DNA from: JASFHF01 sp050123335 | GTDB lineage: Bacteria > Pseudomonadota > Gammaproteobacteria > UBA12402 | Reading direction: 5' to 3' | Assembly (NCBI GenBank): GCA_050123335.1 | Contig: JASFHH010000002.1 | Span: 1-64,000, forward strand | DNA length: 64,000 nt | Shown: positions 49,267 through 58,936 of the stretch, one piece after another | Numbering within the stretch: the stretch's first letter is position 1 | How the letters are laid out: each line of letters starts with the position of its first letter | The notes under the pieces: generated by a model | What the model saw: only the letters and a program-made list of their open reading frames with translations | What the model was told of the DNA's origin: nothing | The model's database searches: none | Position numbers and translations under genes: made by a program

Positions 49267-52158
49267 ATGAATTATTTGCGTAGCTTAATCAAACTTTGTC
49301 ATTTATTAATTTTAAGATCATACGCTGATATTGATATAAATTCTACAAACAAGTTTTGGTTGGTTCGATCAGGTGCCATAGATGTTTTTTTTATTCAGAA
49401 GAATGATCAAGATGAAATAATATCAAGAAGGCACATTTTTCGCGCAAATTCTGGCGATGTAATTTTTAGTGGGACATTACAAACAGACAAATCAAATGTT
49501 TCATTAGTTGCTGCAGGATTACCTGGAAGTAAGATTTGGGAATGTGATGTTGATGCTGTGCTGGAATTGGCGATTCATTATGATCAACAACATAAACTGG
49601 TTAAAATAATAAATCGGTGGTTAACAAAATTATTCGCTGGTGTTGAAAAAGAAAAAGAGCGGGGTGATTGTCAGATCATAGAAAAAAAACAAGGGAAATT
49701 AATGCCAGGAGCATATATTTCTGCTGATAAAAAAGCTCCTGTTTGGTTACAACTTGATATAACGAATATTACTATTAAAGGGCTGAAAGTTGAAACAGAT
49801 TCTTTGATACCGCTTGTAAATACTAATTGGATAGAAATAGAACAAGATTGTAATTTTACAACTTATACTACTCAAGAATTAATTTCACAAAATAAATTTA
49901 AAGTGATATTACAGAATTTTTATGGGTTATTGCTTGATAGTTTAACGCAAGAGAACAAAGAGAAAGAAAAAAATGATTTGGATATTTTGCACCAACAAGT
50001 ATTTTTTAAAAAAACTAATTTTTTACGATCTCTTGGTATACTAAAAAATGTTTTGTCATTTAGAGCAAAAGATAGAATGTTTATTGTTGATCAAGAATCT
50101 TCATTATATGCTGCTTGTTGTGTTGTGGCAAAATCACAGGGCATTGAGGTTATTAGGAATGAATTATATCAAAAACAAAAATCATCTGGTACGGTTGATG
50201 AGATTGGTAGGTTGTCTAATTTTCCGGTGCGAAAGGTTAATTTAACTCCAGGATGGTCTAAAAAAGATATTGGTTCTTTGTTGGTGTTTGATAAGTTGGG
50301 ACATCCGCTGGCTCTATTGCAATCATCTGCCACCAGTTATGAATTATATGACCCGGTTACTGGGTTGTCCCGCGTAGTTACAGCTGAAGTTGAGGAAGCT
50401 ATTGATCAAACAGCATTTGTTTTTTATCAGCCATTGCCTTCAGAACAAATTGATGGAAAAAAAATATTGCGTTTTGGTTTCGCTGGTTTGGGTAAGAGTT
50501 TTATTTCTATTGCATTATTGGGAATAGGTGGTGGCCTGATAAGTTTATTAACACCTTTAGCTACTCAGGTTGTTTTTGATAGCATTATTCCTTCCGCAAC
50601 TTATAGTTGGCTAATTCATCTTGGTATTATATTGTGTTTTGCAGTGTTAAATATCGCTGTCTTTAATTTTGTAAACAATCTTTCTTTGTTAAGAATAGAG
50701 GGGAAATTTAATGTAAAAACTCAAACCGCATTATGGTATAGGCTTTTAAATTTACCTGTAAATTTCTGTCGTAAATTTACCGCTGGTAATTTAACAACAA
50801 GAGTTATGGCTATAAATTCAATACGGCAACAGCTTTCTGGTGTTAGTTCGAATATTATTATAGGAGCAATTTTTTCAAGCTTAAATTTTTTGTTATTGTT
50901 CTACTATAGTTCTTCTATGGCTTTAATTGCCTTGTTAATCTCAGTTGTGTTAGTAATTTTTCAGATTGTTTTGGGATACGTATTATATAAATATAATTTT
51001 GTTATACAATCTATAGAGGGAAAAATTTTTGGTATTTTAAATCAATTTATTGGTGGCATTATAAAATTGCGCTTAACTAATACTGAAGATAAAGCTTTTG
51101 CTATATGGTCGGATAAATTTAGTAATCAGCAGCGATTGTTTGGTTTATCTTTGTTGCTTAATAATTTTTTAAATACAATTTACGCAATTTTTCCTTTGTT
51201 AGCTGCGATAACGATTTTTTCCTGGTTTTTTTTCTTCAGTTATAAGCAATTAACTACTGGTGAATTTTTAGCTTTTAATGTTGCTTTTTTGAGTTTTCAG
51301 AACGCTATTCTGCGGGTTGGTTTGGTTCTTCCTGTTATTATTTCTGCTATACCTCTATTTAAACGTACCAAACCGATATTAGATAGTTTACCAGAGATTA
51401 ATGCTAGCAGACATTTTCCAGGAAGTTTACGTGGGTCAATTGAAGTGAGAAACGTTAGTTTTCGTTATAATGCGAATGGACCTGATGCGTTGACAGATAT
51501 TTCACTGACTATTCAACCTAAAGAATTTGTTGCGATTGTGGGAGAATCAGGCAGTGGTAAGTCAACTTTGTTAAGATTGTTGTTGGGGTTTGAGCGACCC
51601 AATTTAGGAGATATATATTACGATAACAAAGAATTGGCGACTTTGAATTGTCGTGAGGTACGTCGCCAAATAGGAGTAGTATTACAGAATGGTCAATTAA
51701 TGGCAGGAACTATCTTTGATAATATTGCTGGGGCTGCAAATATTACTTTAGACGATGCAAAAGAGGCTATAAGTCTTGCAGGTCTTAAGGAAGATATTGA
51801 GCAAATGCCGATGGGCATGCATACTTTTGTGGGGGTGGGAGGATCGTCTCTTTCTGCAGGTCAGCGGCAACGCTTATTGATTGCGCAAGCTTTAGCAAAA
51901 AAACCAAAAATTCTTATGTTTGACGAAGCTACCAGTGCTTTGGATAATAAAACTCAGGCGCAAATACATTCCACTTTAAAAGGTCTTGATGTAACCAGGA
52001 TGGTTATTGCGCATCGTTTAAGTACTATTATTGATGCAGATCGTATTTACGTTTTGCATCAAGGCAGAATTGTTCAAGTTGGAACTTATCAGCAATTATC
52101 TCAAGCGGAAGGTTTTTTTAAAAAACTTATTACAAAACAACTTCTGCAAAACAACTGA
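49267..52158 (+). CDS. NHLM system ABC transporter, ATP-binding/permease
   Basis: A 963-residue second exporter subunit. The N-terminal 400 residues are a family-specific region whose central part looks like a degenerate peptidase-like domain (no clear catalytic Cys). Membrane helices occupy about 410-690. The ATPase has Walker A GESGSGKST at about 759-767, signature LSAGQRQRLLIAQ and Walker B ILMFDEATSALD. It pairs with the C39 transporter as in other NHLM loci. It converges with the first precursor gene, with 51 bp between them. Confidence 0.93.
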   Translation: MNYLRSLIKLCHLLILRSYADIDINSTNKFWLVRSGAIDVFFIQKNDQDEIISRRHIFRANSGDVIFSGTLQTDKSNVSLVAAGLPGSKIWECDVDAVLELAIHYDQQHKLVKIINRWLTKLFAGVEKEKERGDCQIIEKKQGKLMPGAYISADKKAPVWLQLDITNITIKGLKVETDSLIPLVNTNWIEIEQDCNFTTYTTQELISQNKFKVILQNFYGLLLDSLTQENKEKEKNDLDILHQQVFFKKTNFLRSLGILKNVLSFRAKDRMFIVDQESSLYAACCVVAKSQGIEVIRNELYQKQKSSGTVDEIGRLSNFPVRKVNLTPGWSKKDIGSLLVFDKLGHPLALLQSSATSYELYDPVTGLSRVVTAEVEEAIDQTAFVFYQPLPSEQIDGKKILRFGFAGLGKSFISIALLGIGGGLISLLTPLATQVVFDSIIPSATYSWLIHLGIILCFAVLNIAVFNFVNNLSLLRIEGKFNVKTQTALWYRLLNLPVNFCRKFTAGNLTTRVMAINSIRQQLSGVSSNIIIGAIFSSLNFLLLFYYSSSMALIALLISVVLVIFQIVLGYVLYKYNFVIQSIEGKIFGILNQFIGGIIKLRLTNTEDKAFAIWSDKFSNQQRLFGLSLLLNNFLNTIYAIFPLLAAITIFSWFFFFSYKQLTTGEFLAFNVAFLSFQNAILRVGLVLPVIISAIPLFKRTKPILDSLPEINASRHFPGSLRGSIEVRNVSFRYNANGPDALTDISLTIQPKEFVAIVGESGSGKSTLLRLLLGFERPNLGDIYYDNKELATLNCREVRRQIGVVLQNGQLMAGTIFDNIAGAANITLDDAKEAISLAGLKEDIEQMPMGMHTFVGVGGSSLSAGQRQRLLIAQALAKKPKILMFDEATSALDNKTQAQIHSTLKGLDVTRMVIAHRLSTIIDADRIYVLHQGRIVQVGTYQQLSQAEGFFKKLITKQLLQNN

Positions 52159-52209
52159 AATTGTATTAAATTTGTCCGCAGAAGTTATCTTGTAAAAAAT
52201 TAAGTTATA

Positions 52210-52521
52210 CTAGCATCCATAGCATGTCAAAGTGAATTGAAGGTTACCAGCGGCAAGCATAGCTAATTCCTCATCACTTAATTTTTCAACCTTTGCTCGT
52301 TTTTCAGTAGGGATATGTGGAAGAACTATGGTTATTTCATCTTTTTTTTCATCGATTACATTGATTCTCATGTTTTGTAAATGTTCTAATTTATCCTTAT
52401 CGAGGGTTTCTTTTGCTATAGCTAATATAGCTTCTTTTGGATTGTTATGTAATTGTTTTTTAAATTCTGGGTCACGTAAACATTTGATGATTATTTTATC
52501 TTTAAGGTTTATATTGGTCAT
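52210..52521 (-). CDS. NHLP-leader lanthipeptide precursor 1
   Basis: 103 residues from ATG 52521, which has GGAGG 8 bases upstream; an ATG at 52536 overlaps that site. The long leader (INLKDKIIIKCLRDPEFKKQ, ITIVLPHIPTEKR) is the nitrile-hydratase-alpha-like type, ending LSDEELAMLAAG. The predicted core after AAG is NLQFTLTCYGC, with two Thr and two Cys. Expected ring formation is two thioethers at most. The leader is 63-70% alike by eye to that of precursor 2, while the cores differ. It is downstream of lanM and precursor 2 on the same strand. Confidence 0.88.
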   Translation of the reverse strand: MTNINLKDKIIIKCLRDPEFKKQLHNNPKEAILAIAKETLDKDKLEHLQNMRINVIDEKKDEITIVLPHIPTEKRAKVEKLSDEELAMLAAGNLQFTLTCYGC

Positions 52522-52656
52522 GCTATCTTCCTCCATTAAATGATATTTAAGATGTCCAAATTAATAGTACCATTATTTCAATATAAAATGCAATTACTTA
52601 AACAAAAGCAAGGATAATGATAAAATTTATTATAAAAATATTTTTTATAGTAGTAA

Positions 52657-52989
52657 CTAACAATTGCAGGTTTGCGTGATTGTTGAACATATACCGCAAG
52701 TGATTATTGTGTTTGCGCCTGCAATGACAGCTAATTCATCATCGCTTAATTTTTGAATTTTTGCTTGTTGTTCATCAGGAATGTACGGAAGAACTATTGT
52801 CATTTCATTTCGTTTTTCATGGATTATGTTGAAGTTCATATTTTGTATACGTTCTAGTTCATTCTTGTCGAGTTCTGCTTTTGCTAAAGACAATATAGCT
52901 TTTTTGGGGTTTTCTTGTAATTGTTTGTTGAATTCTGGATCACGGATGCTTTTGATGATGATTTGTTCTCTAAGATTTATATCAGACAT
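52657..52989 (-). CDS. NHLP-leader lanthipeptide precursor 2
   Basis: 110 residues from ATG 52989, which has GGAGG 8 bases upstream; the alternative ATG 53004 overlaps that site. The leader is of the same family as precursor 1 (INLREQIIIKSIRDPEF, MTIVLPYIPDEQQ) and ends LSDDELAVIAG. The core that follows (ANTIITCGICSTITQTCNC) has four Cys and six Ser/Thr, enough for four (methyl)lanthionine rings. The gene follows lanM by 69 bp and precedes precursor 1, suggesting one transcript. An intact Thr/Ser-Cys spacing and a conserved leader argue for a functional peptide. Confidence 0.9.
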   Translation of the reverse strand: MSDINLREQIIIKSIRDPEFNKQLQENPKKAILSLAKAELDKNELERIQNMNFNIIHEKRNEMTIVLPYIPDEQQAKIQKLSDDELAVIAGANTIITCGICSTITQTCNC

Positions 52990-53058
52990 ATTGTTTTCCT
53001 CCATACAGTTTTATAAAAACACCTATTAATAATACCACTTATCTAATGGGATACGCAA

Positions 53059-56000
53059 TTACTCAAATAGAAGTATTGAAGGTAAGTTATCAGGAGAAGT
53101 CATTCGTAGAAGTTCATATCCTACCCCGGTAATGCCTCTAAATAATCCCAGTATTGGAGTATCGGTTGGAAAATTATGGATAAAGCTGAAACCGCCTTTA
53201 TGTTTTGCTTTGGTTATTATGGATAGAGCATAACGCGTGGCTTCATTATGTAAGTCATCTATTCCTAATCTATGTGTGGCTTCAGAAATGAAATTAATAC
53301 GGCCAAAATTACCACAGCATAAGTGATCTAAGATGCGATTATTATGTTGCAAAGTTGCATTTAGTGCGTGGTCGATATCTTTTCTAATGCTTATTGTGTC
53401 ATAGATAGGCAACCCTCCCAAACGACCCAAGCCGATACCTACAGCGCCATGGCACCAGGCATTTTGGTATTGTGGGGTTTTGCATGATGTTCTTAAGTCA
53501 GGCCAGTTATTTGCGTCATGATGAAATATACTGGTTTCGTACATGATTCCTTCTTTGGCTGCTTGTAGATATTCATTTTTTTGCGTTGCCTCAAATAATT
53601 TTAATAATGCATAAGCAATACCAGCCGCGCCATGTCCAAATCCAGCCAATGGTCTGTGGCTATTTATAGTGATCCATGTTTTATGTCCGTTTTTGGTAAT
53701 TTTATTTTTTAGTAAATGTTCACCACACGCAATTGCTTTTTGTAAAAATTTTTGTTCACTCGTTATTTTGTATAAATTTAACAAGCTAAGAATAGCTCCA
53801 GCTGAACCAGCTATAATATCCAAAATTTGATCTTTGTTGATTAAATCATCATTAATCAACGATGCAACTATTTTTGCATCTTCTAATAAACTTGGTTCTT
53901 TGATTAAATTATTTATACAGACTAACGCATATATAATGGAGCCTAATCCTGTTGTTCCGCCTATTCCCCAGGTTGATCCTAAAAATTTAAATTCATCTGT
54001 TTTTAAAAAAGTTCTTAACGGTTGTAATCCGGCCAAAGCAAGTTTACGATAGTTATCATTGCAAAATATTTTACTTGCTGCAGCTAGAAATAAAGCAATG
54101 CCGGTTGCTCCATTATAAAGGTTGAAATCAGCTTGTTGTAAATAATAATCTTCTCTCATTGGGTCAAAATCAATTTGTAACCATGTAGCTGAATTATCGT
54201 GGTATATTGCATGCATGGTAATAATTTCGGTAATTTTAAGTACTTCATTTTTGATGATATCAGAAGCTTTTTTGGTGCCAAATATTTTTGGTAAGCTGGA
54301 AGATTTTTTTGGTTGCTGTGTGCTTAACTCTTTAGCATATCGTGCACACAGAGAATATTTAATAAGCTTTGATTGAAAATCGAGATCTTCTTTAGACAAA
54401 TGTTGGATTTTATTTGTTACATTGTTGTAACCAAGGCGCGTAAAAAAATCTGGTTTTTTATTGCTGGTGCTAAAAGTAAATTTAGGAATATCTAAAATAT
54501 CCATCGCTTTATGCTCAGGCAAAATTAATTGCCAAACAAGAGGTTTTTTGTTGTTATACAATAATGGTTTAGTTAATATGTCTAAAGCGATATTTCGTTT
54601 AATCCCATTTTGCAAAAATTCTGCTTGTTGGGAAAATTGTAATAATAAGGCATATATTTTGGTTGATCTGACCACCCAACGAATTTCCTGATTTAAAAAT
54701 AGTTTAAATGGGCTGTTTGCGCTTAACAATAATTTTTTATTTTTTAAGAAGAAATCATACATCGTTGTAAAGCCATTTATTATTTGAGTAATGTAATTTT
54801 GTGGGGTTTGTATTTGCTTGGCTAATTTTGGAAAATTTGATTGTAAAACATGAGACTTATTTATCGTTATATATTTGTAAGACATGTCGTCACAGTTAAT
54901 TCGTGTCCATCTATAGTTTTTAATGGTGGTATTAAATAATATGTCGCCAGCCAAACCGCTAACATCCAAGCCATATTTTTCAAAGTTATTATTACCAAAA
55001 GGTAATAAGCCTAAGCGTAATACTGATTTATCGACAATGGTTTGGGATGTTGAAGTTGACGAGGCATCAAATGGTTTTACAGTTGGTTGCAGCAAGGTTT
55101 CTAAATCAACAATTACCGGAAAACTGGCGTTTGCGATGATATTTTCAAAATGAAAATCTGTTCCTTCTAACAAATATAACACACAAATAAGTTTACCTAC
55201 CCGGTTGTAATAATCTTTTATGCCTTTGGTGTTTTTACATTCCAAATATTCTACAAACTCAACCCATCCATAATCGCTTTTATTGATTATTTTAAGAGTT
55301 TTAAAAGATTGCATAAATTTTTCTTGCTGGTTAATCCATTTTAAAAAGTCAAAATATGCAGCATCAATTCCCAGATTTCTTGGTTTATATACAACTTTGG
55401 TGCCGCAAGCGAATTCAACAATGATAATTTTTTTTCCTTTGTTGTGAGCATCGGAAATGTCTGTTTTAATGTTTTTGATTTTGAAAGAGTTTTTATTTAT
55501 TCCAAAAACTTTGATTAATTCACGCTTATCTTTTTCGACACGCTGCAAAAATTCTTTTATATTATCTAACCAAAACGTTGTAGTTGTTCCGATTAGTTTT
55601 GCTAAAACCGCATAGTCTTCTAAAAAACTTGTCAATTGATTTGTTAACATTGTATTAACAAATTCATGGTATTGTTTATTCGTGCATTTTTTTTCTAAAA
55701 GTGAGGTAAAAGGATCTCGTGACCAGTTTATGTAACGAAAAACCAAAAATTCTTTATGCAAAGCAAAAACTGAAATAAAGCATAATTTATTAAGCAGCGA
55801 TCGTATTAATTTGTGAGCAGCTCTTTTATGCAGCAATTTCATTTGTTCTGGAGCTTCTTTGTACAGCCTGTCTGAAGCAATTTGAACAAAAGGTAATAAA
55901 ATGTCCTCAAAGGGCAGTGGTGATTTTTTTTTAATCCAGGGATATTTATATTTAGTATTTTCAGTTGCAAATAGTTCTGCGATTTGGACTCCATTTTGTA

Positions 56001-56277
56001 ATAGTTTCATCCATGGGTGAATGTTGTCATTATACGTTTGCGATGTTGCAGTTGTTAATGCAGCGTTTACTTGTTTTAGACTAAAGCCATCCCAACTGAA
56101 TCTTTTTATTAATGTATCCGGATCATTATTGGCAACGGTTTTTTGCCATTGTTGAAAGAACCTGTTTTTTGATAAATCATCATGTGTTTGTTTGGTATTA
56201 TTACAATTCTCTATTTTATCGTAGAAAGAACGGGATTTTGACGAGATTTTTTGCAATGTTTCGTTTGATAATTTCAT
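53059..56277 (-). CDS. lanM: LanM class II lanthipeptide synthetase, CCG type
   Basis: A 1072-residue bifunctional enzyme that dehydrates Ser/Thr in the precursor core and adds Cys thiols to make thioether rings. The N-terminal DUF4135 dehydratase has KPR (298-300), DFHFEN (374-379, kinase-like active site) and DLE (391-393). The C-terminal LanC-like cyclase has the catalytic-His region GFGHGAAGIA (His882), zinc ligand Cys942 in WCHG and Cys987-Cys988 in LCCGN. The double Cys replaces the usual CHG, placing it in the CCG group with three-Cys zinc, as in ProcM, enzymes noted for substrate tolerance. Directly upstream of the two precursor genes. AT-rich like its neighbours. Confidence 0.95.
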   Translation of the reverse strand: MKLSNETLQKISSKSRSFYDKIENCNNTKQTHDDLSKNRFFQQWQKTVANNDPDTLIKRFSWDGFSLKQVNAALTTATSQTYNDNIHPWMKLLQNGVQIAELFATENTKYKYPWIKKKSPLPFEDILLPFVQIASDRLYKEAPEQMKLLHKRAAHKLIRSLLNKLCFISVFALHKEFLVFRYINWSRDPFTSLLEKKCTNKQYHEFVNTMLTNQLTSFLEDYAVLAKLIGTTTTFWLDNIKEFLQRVEKDKRELIKVFGINKNSFKIKNIKTDISDAHNKGKKIIIVEFACGTKVVYKPRNLGIDAAYFDFLKWINQQEKFMQSFKTLKIINKSDYGWVEFVEYLECKNTKGIKDYYNRVGKLICVLYLLEGTDFHFENIIANASFPVIVDLETLLQPTVKPFDASSTSTSQTIVDKSVLRLGLLPFGNNNFEKYGLDVSGLAGDILFNTTIKNYRWTRINCDDMSYKYITINKSHVLQSNFPKLAKQIQTPQNYITQIINGFTTMYDFFLKNKKLLLSANSPFKLFLNQEIRWVVRSTKIYALLLQFSQQAEFLQNGIKRNIALDILTKPLLYNNKKPLVWQLILPEHKAMDILDIPKFTFSTSNKKPDFFTRLGYNNVTNKIQHLSKEDLDFQSKLIKYSLCARYAKELSTQQPKKSSSLPKIFGTKKASDIIKNEVLKITEIITMHAIYHDNSATWLQIDFDPMREDYYLQQADFNLYNGATGIALFLAAASKIFCNDNYRKLALAGLQPLRTFLKTDEFKFLGSTWGIGGTTGLGSIIYALVCINNLIKEPSLLEDAKIVASLINDDLINKDQILDIIAGSAGAILSLLNLYKITSEQKFLQKAIACGEHLLKNKITKNGHKTWITINSHRPLAGFGHGAAGIAYALLKLFEATQKNEYLQAAKEGIMYETSIFHHDANNWPDLRTSCKTPQYQNAWCHGAVGIGLGRLGGLPIYDTISIRKDIDHALNATLQHNNRILDHLCCGNFGRINFISEATHRLGIDDLHNEATRYALSIITKAKHKGGFSFIHNFPTDTPILGLFRGITGVGYELLRMTSPDNLPSILLFE

Positions 56278-56491
56278 TTTAAAATATTATAAGTTTAGAT
56301 AATAAAATAGGCATAGTGTAACTAAATTATTTCAGAAGTAAAATATATTATTTTTTTGGTATATATTGCATATTGTATGATTTTTTGGATTATAGCAAAC
56401 AAGGGTCAAATTTTATTCAAACCTTAATGTTGTTAAAGAGGGCAGCAAATGGTATCTTATATAATTTTATCTATTACGGAGGGAGAGAAAA

Positions 56492-57229
56492 ATGGACAAT
56501 ATAAAAGAACTATATTCAAAGTTTGATGGAAATTTTGCAGCAATTCCGTCGGATAAAAATCGTGGCAAACCAAAACCTGCAATACAAAAGCCTTATCCTG
56601 ATAATGCACAGTTAATTGATTTGCCACAAGATGATTTTGCCACTCACAATGTTTCTTTGTTTGATGCGATTAAAAATCGTAAAACTCATCGAAAATTTAG
56701 TGAAGCATCTTTAACTATAAATGAATTATCATTTTTACTTTGGGCTACACAAGGTATTCGCAGCGAAAAAAATCCACAATACCGTAGTGTTGCTTCAGCT
56801 GGCGCGTGTCATCCTTTTGAAACTTATCTAGCAATTTATCATATTACGGATTTGTCAGCGGGTTTGTATCGATATTTGCCTATCGAACATAAGCTTTATT
56901 TTATTTCATCAGATGATGAAATCGTTAATAAAATTAAATTAGTTATTCCTAGCGAAAATCCAGTATACAAAGGCATCGATACAAGTGCAGTTACTTTTTT
57001 GTGGACAGCGTTGCCATATCGTGCTATTTGGAAATATCCTGGTATGGTGGTGAAACTGATCGCACAAGACTCTGGTCATTTGTGCCAAAATTTATATTTA
57101 GCTGCGGAGGCAATTAATTCTGGAGTTTGTGCTGTAGATGCCTATTTGCAGGATAAAGCAGATGGTTTTTTGCAAATAGATAGCAAGGAGGAGTTTGTGG
57201 TTTATATGTCGGTGGTTGGAAAGCTTTAG
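56492..57229 (+). CDS. SagB-type nitroreductase-fold oxidoreductase
   Basis: A 245-residue flavin-dependent oxidoreductase of the SagB/ThcOx group: SLFDAIKNRKTHRKFSEASL (FMN phosphate region), ELSFLLWATQGIR, SAGACHPFETYLAIYHI and the C-terminal SGHLCQNLYLAAEAINSGVC. In peptide pathways such enzymes oxidise azolines to azoles, but many stand-alone members act on other substrates. No YcaO-type cyclodehydratase is present here, so azole formation is unlikely. It is divergent from lanM (214 bp apart) and cotranscribed with an MFS gene. It may tailor the lanthipeptide or be an independent pair. GGAGGG precedes the ATG. Confidence 0.88.
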   Translation: MDNIKELYSKFDGNFAAIPSDKNRGKPKPAIQKPYPDNAQLIDLPQDDFATHNVSLFDAIKNRKTHRKFSEASLTINELSFLLWATQGIRSEKNPQYRSVASAGACHPFETYLAIYHITDLSAGLYRYLPIEHKLYFISSDDEIVNKIKLVIPSENPVYKGIDTSAVTFLWTALPYRAIWKYPGMVVKLIAQDSGHLCQNLYLAAEAINSGVCAVDAYLQDKADGFLQIDSKEEFVVYMSVVGKL

Positions 57230-57240
57230 GGTTTAATCAT

Positions 57241-58434
57241 ATGAAGGACAGTAGTAAAATTGATTACAAACTATTTTTTTTGGTGCTTTTGACATTTTTT
57301 ACATTAGGTCAAGTGGCATCTGATATTTATGTGCCGTCATTACCTGCTATTACGCTTTGGTTTCATTCTACAAGCGCAATGATTCAGTGGTCAGTGGCGA
57401 CTTATATGTTGGGTTTTAGTTTGTCGCAATTATTTTATGGTCCTATTTCTGATTTTTATGGAAGACGAATTGTAATTTTTTGCGGCTTAACAATTAGTAT
57501 AATAGGCACATTGTTTTGTGTGTTTTCTAACAATCCTTTAATGCTAATTATTGGTCGATTAATTCAAGGGCTGGGGATGGGGGTTACATCCGTTCTTGGT
57601 CGTGCAATATTGCGTGATTGTTTCAGTGGAGAAGAGTTAGCTAGATTCGGTTCGTTCTTAGGAGTTGGTACAACATTAACTGTTGGTAGTGCGCCGATTA
57701 TTGGTGGTTATTTTCAGTATTATTTAAATTGGCAAAGTGTGTTCATTTTTTTATTTGTATATAGTCTTGCTATTTTTGTATTGGTTTATTTATATTTGCC
57801 GGAAACAAGCCCAGAGCATAAAAATAAATTTAACTTATTGTTAGTGGGTAAAAATTATTGGTCGATTATTTCTAGTCGAATATTTTTAGGTTATACATTT
57901 TGTGCTTTATTTGCTTATGCTGGTAGTTTGGCTTTTTTTGCGATGAGCCCCTTTTTATTGCAAGATAAAGTTGGTTTATCGGTAGTAGAATATGGTTGGT
58001 CAACAGCTATTATTACCGCTTCATTTTTAATTAGTGGCATGGTTAATGCAAAATTTGTTGTAAAATTTGGTATTAATCGTATGTTAAAAATTGGCTCAAT
58101 GCTTGCGATTGTTGCTGGTGTTTTAATGTTGTTGCCTGTATTAATGAGTACGATTAATGCATTTGTGATTCTTTTGCCGGCTGCATTATTTGGAGTGGCA
58201 GCAATTATTTTACTATGTAACGCATTTCCTGGAGCTTTTACCCCCTTTAAAAATATTGCCGGAGCTGCTGGCGCAGTTTACGGTTGTTTGCAAATTGCTG
58301 GTGGATTTGTATCAACGTCACTTATTGCTACATTGCATTTTAAAGATCAAGAGCCGTTAGCTCTTATATATATTGCAGTAGGAGTATTTTCTTTTTTGGC
58401 TTTAACGCGGTTAGCATTAAAAAGAAATAATTAA
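57241..58434 (+). CDS. Bcr/CflA family MFS drug-type transporter
   Basis: A 397-residue, 12-helix proton-driven exporter. The N-terminus LGQVASDIYVPSLPAI and the motif between helices 2 and 3 (GPISDFYGRRIVIFCG) are typical of the Bcr/CflA group, which exports chloramphenicol-, bicyclomycin- or sulfonamide-like compounds. Start 11 bp after the oxidoreductase stop; no clear ribosome binding site, so it is probably coupled. It could provide self-protection or export for the adjacent peptide system, but transporters of this type are common elsewhere. Confidence 0.93.
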   Translation: MKDSSKIDYKLFFLVLLTFFTLGQVASDIYVPSLPAITLWFHSTSAMIQWSVATYMLGFSLSQLFYGPISDFYGRRIVIFCGLTISIIGTLFCVFSNNPLMLIIGRLIQGLGMGVTSVLGRAILRDCFSGEELARFGSFLGVGTTLTVGSAPIIGGYFQYYLNWQSVFIFLFVYSLAIFVLVYLYLPETSPEHKNKFNLLLVGKNYWSIISSRIFLGYTFCALFAYAGSLAFFAMSPFLLQDKVGLSVVEYGWSTAIITASFLISGMVNAKFVVKFGINRMLKIGSMLAIVAGVLMLLPVLMSTINAFVILLPAALFGVAAIILLCNAFPGAFTPFKNIAGAAGAVYGCLQIAGGFVSTSLIATLHFKDQEPLALIYIAVGVFSFLALTRLALKRNN

Positions 58435-58465
58435 TGATTTAGTTGGCAGTAACTTGCTGTTCTAA

Positions 58466-58936
58466 TTATTGTATGCTTAAATGCGGTTTTGGTTTGTTAA
58501 TTAATTTATCAATATTTAACTGAGTTAGAACGTCAGTGCAGTCTTTTGGAGATATTGGTTTTTTGAGAAACTTATTGAATCCGGCTTTTAAGGCAGGTGT
58601 TTCATATTCAGGACAACTTGAAATGGCGATAGTTGGTGGGAGAGTCAAGTTTTCAGATTTATAATACTCTTTGACTTTTTTAACAAAATCAAATCCAGAC
58701 TCATTTGATAATTCTATATCCGAGATGATTAAATCAATATGATTTGAAGATTTGATATATCTCAATGCTTCAGCAATAGAGCCAACACATTCCGCACTTA
58801 TGCCTGATTTTGTTAATTCTTGTGACAAAAAATACCGTTGCAATGGGCAATCATCGAGTATTAGAGTCAGTGTTTGGCCTTTTATAAAAGATTTTTCTGA
58901 TGCAGTAGTAAAAAAATTACTTTTGCAGTTGATCAT
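58466..58936 (-). CDS. Single-domain response regulator receiver protein
   Basis: A 156-residue CheY-like protein with acidic pair Asp28-Asp29, phospho-acceptor Asp73 in LIISDIEL, Thr/Ser in TIAISSC, and the conserved Lys in FLKKPI (125-126). No output domain follows. I chose ATG 58936, which has GAGGA just upstream; an extension to GTG 59056 has no ribosome binding site. No histidine kinase is nearby, so its partner is elsewhere. Confidence 0.82.
   Translation of the reverse strand: MINCKSNFFTTASEKSFIKGQTLTLILDDCPLQRYFLSQELTKSGISAECVGSIAEALRYIKSSNHIDLIISDIELSNESGFDFVKKVKEYYKSENLTLPPTIAISSCPEYETPALKAGFNKFLKKPISPKDCTDVLTQLNIDKLINKPKPHLSIQ

Noticed and set aside
56492..57229. Thiazole/oxazole-modified peptide cluster based on the SagB-like gene
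   Set aside because: No YcaO or SagC-like cyclodehydratase is found; the modifying enzyme here is a LanM.
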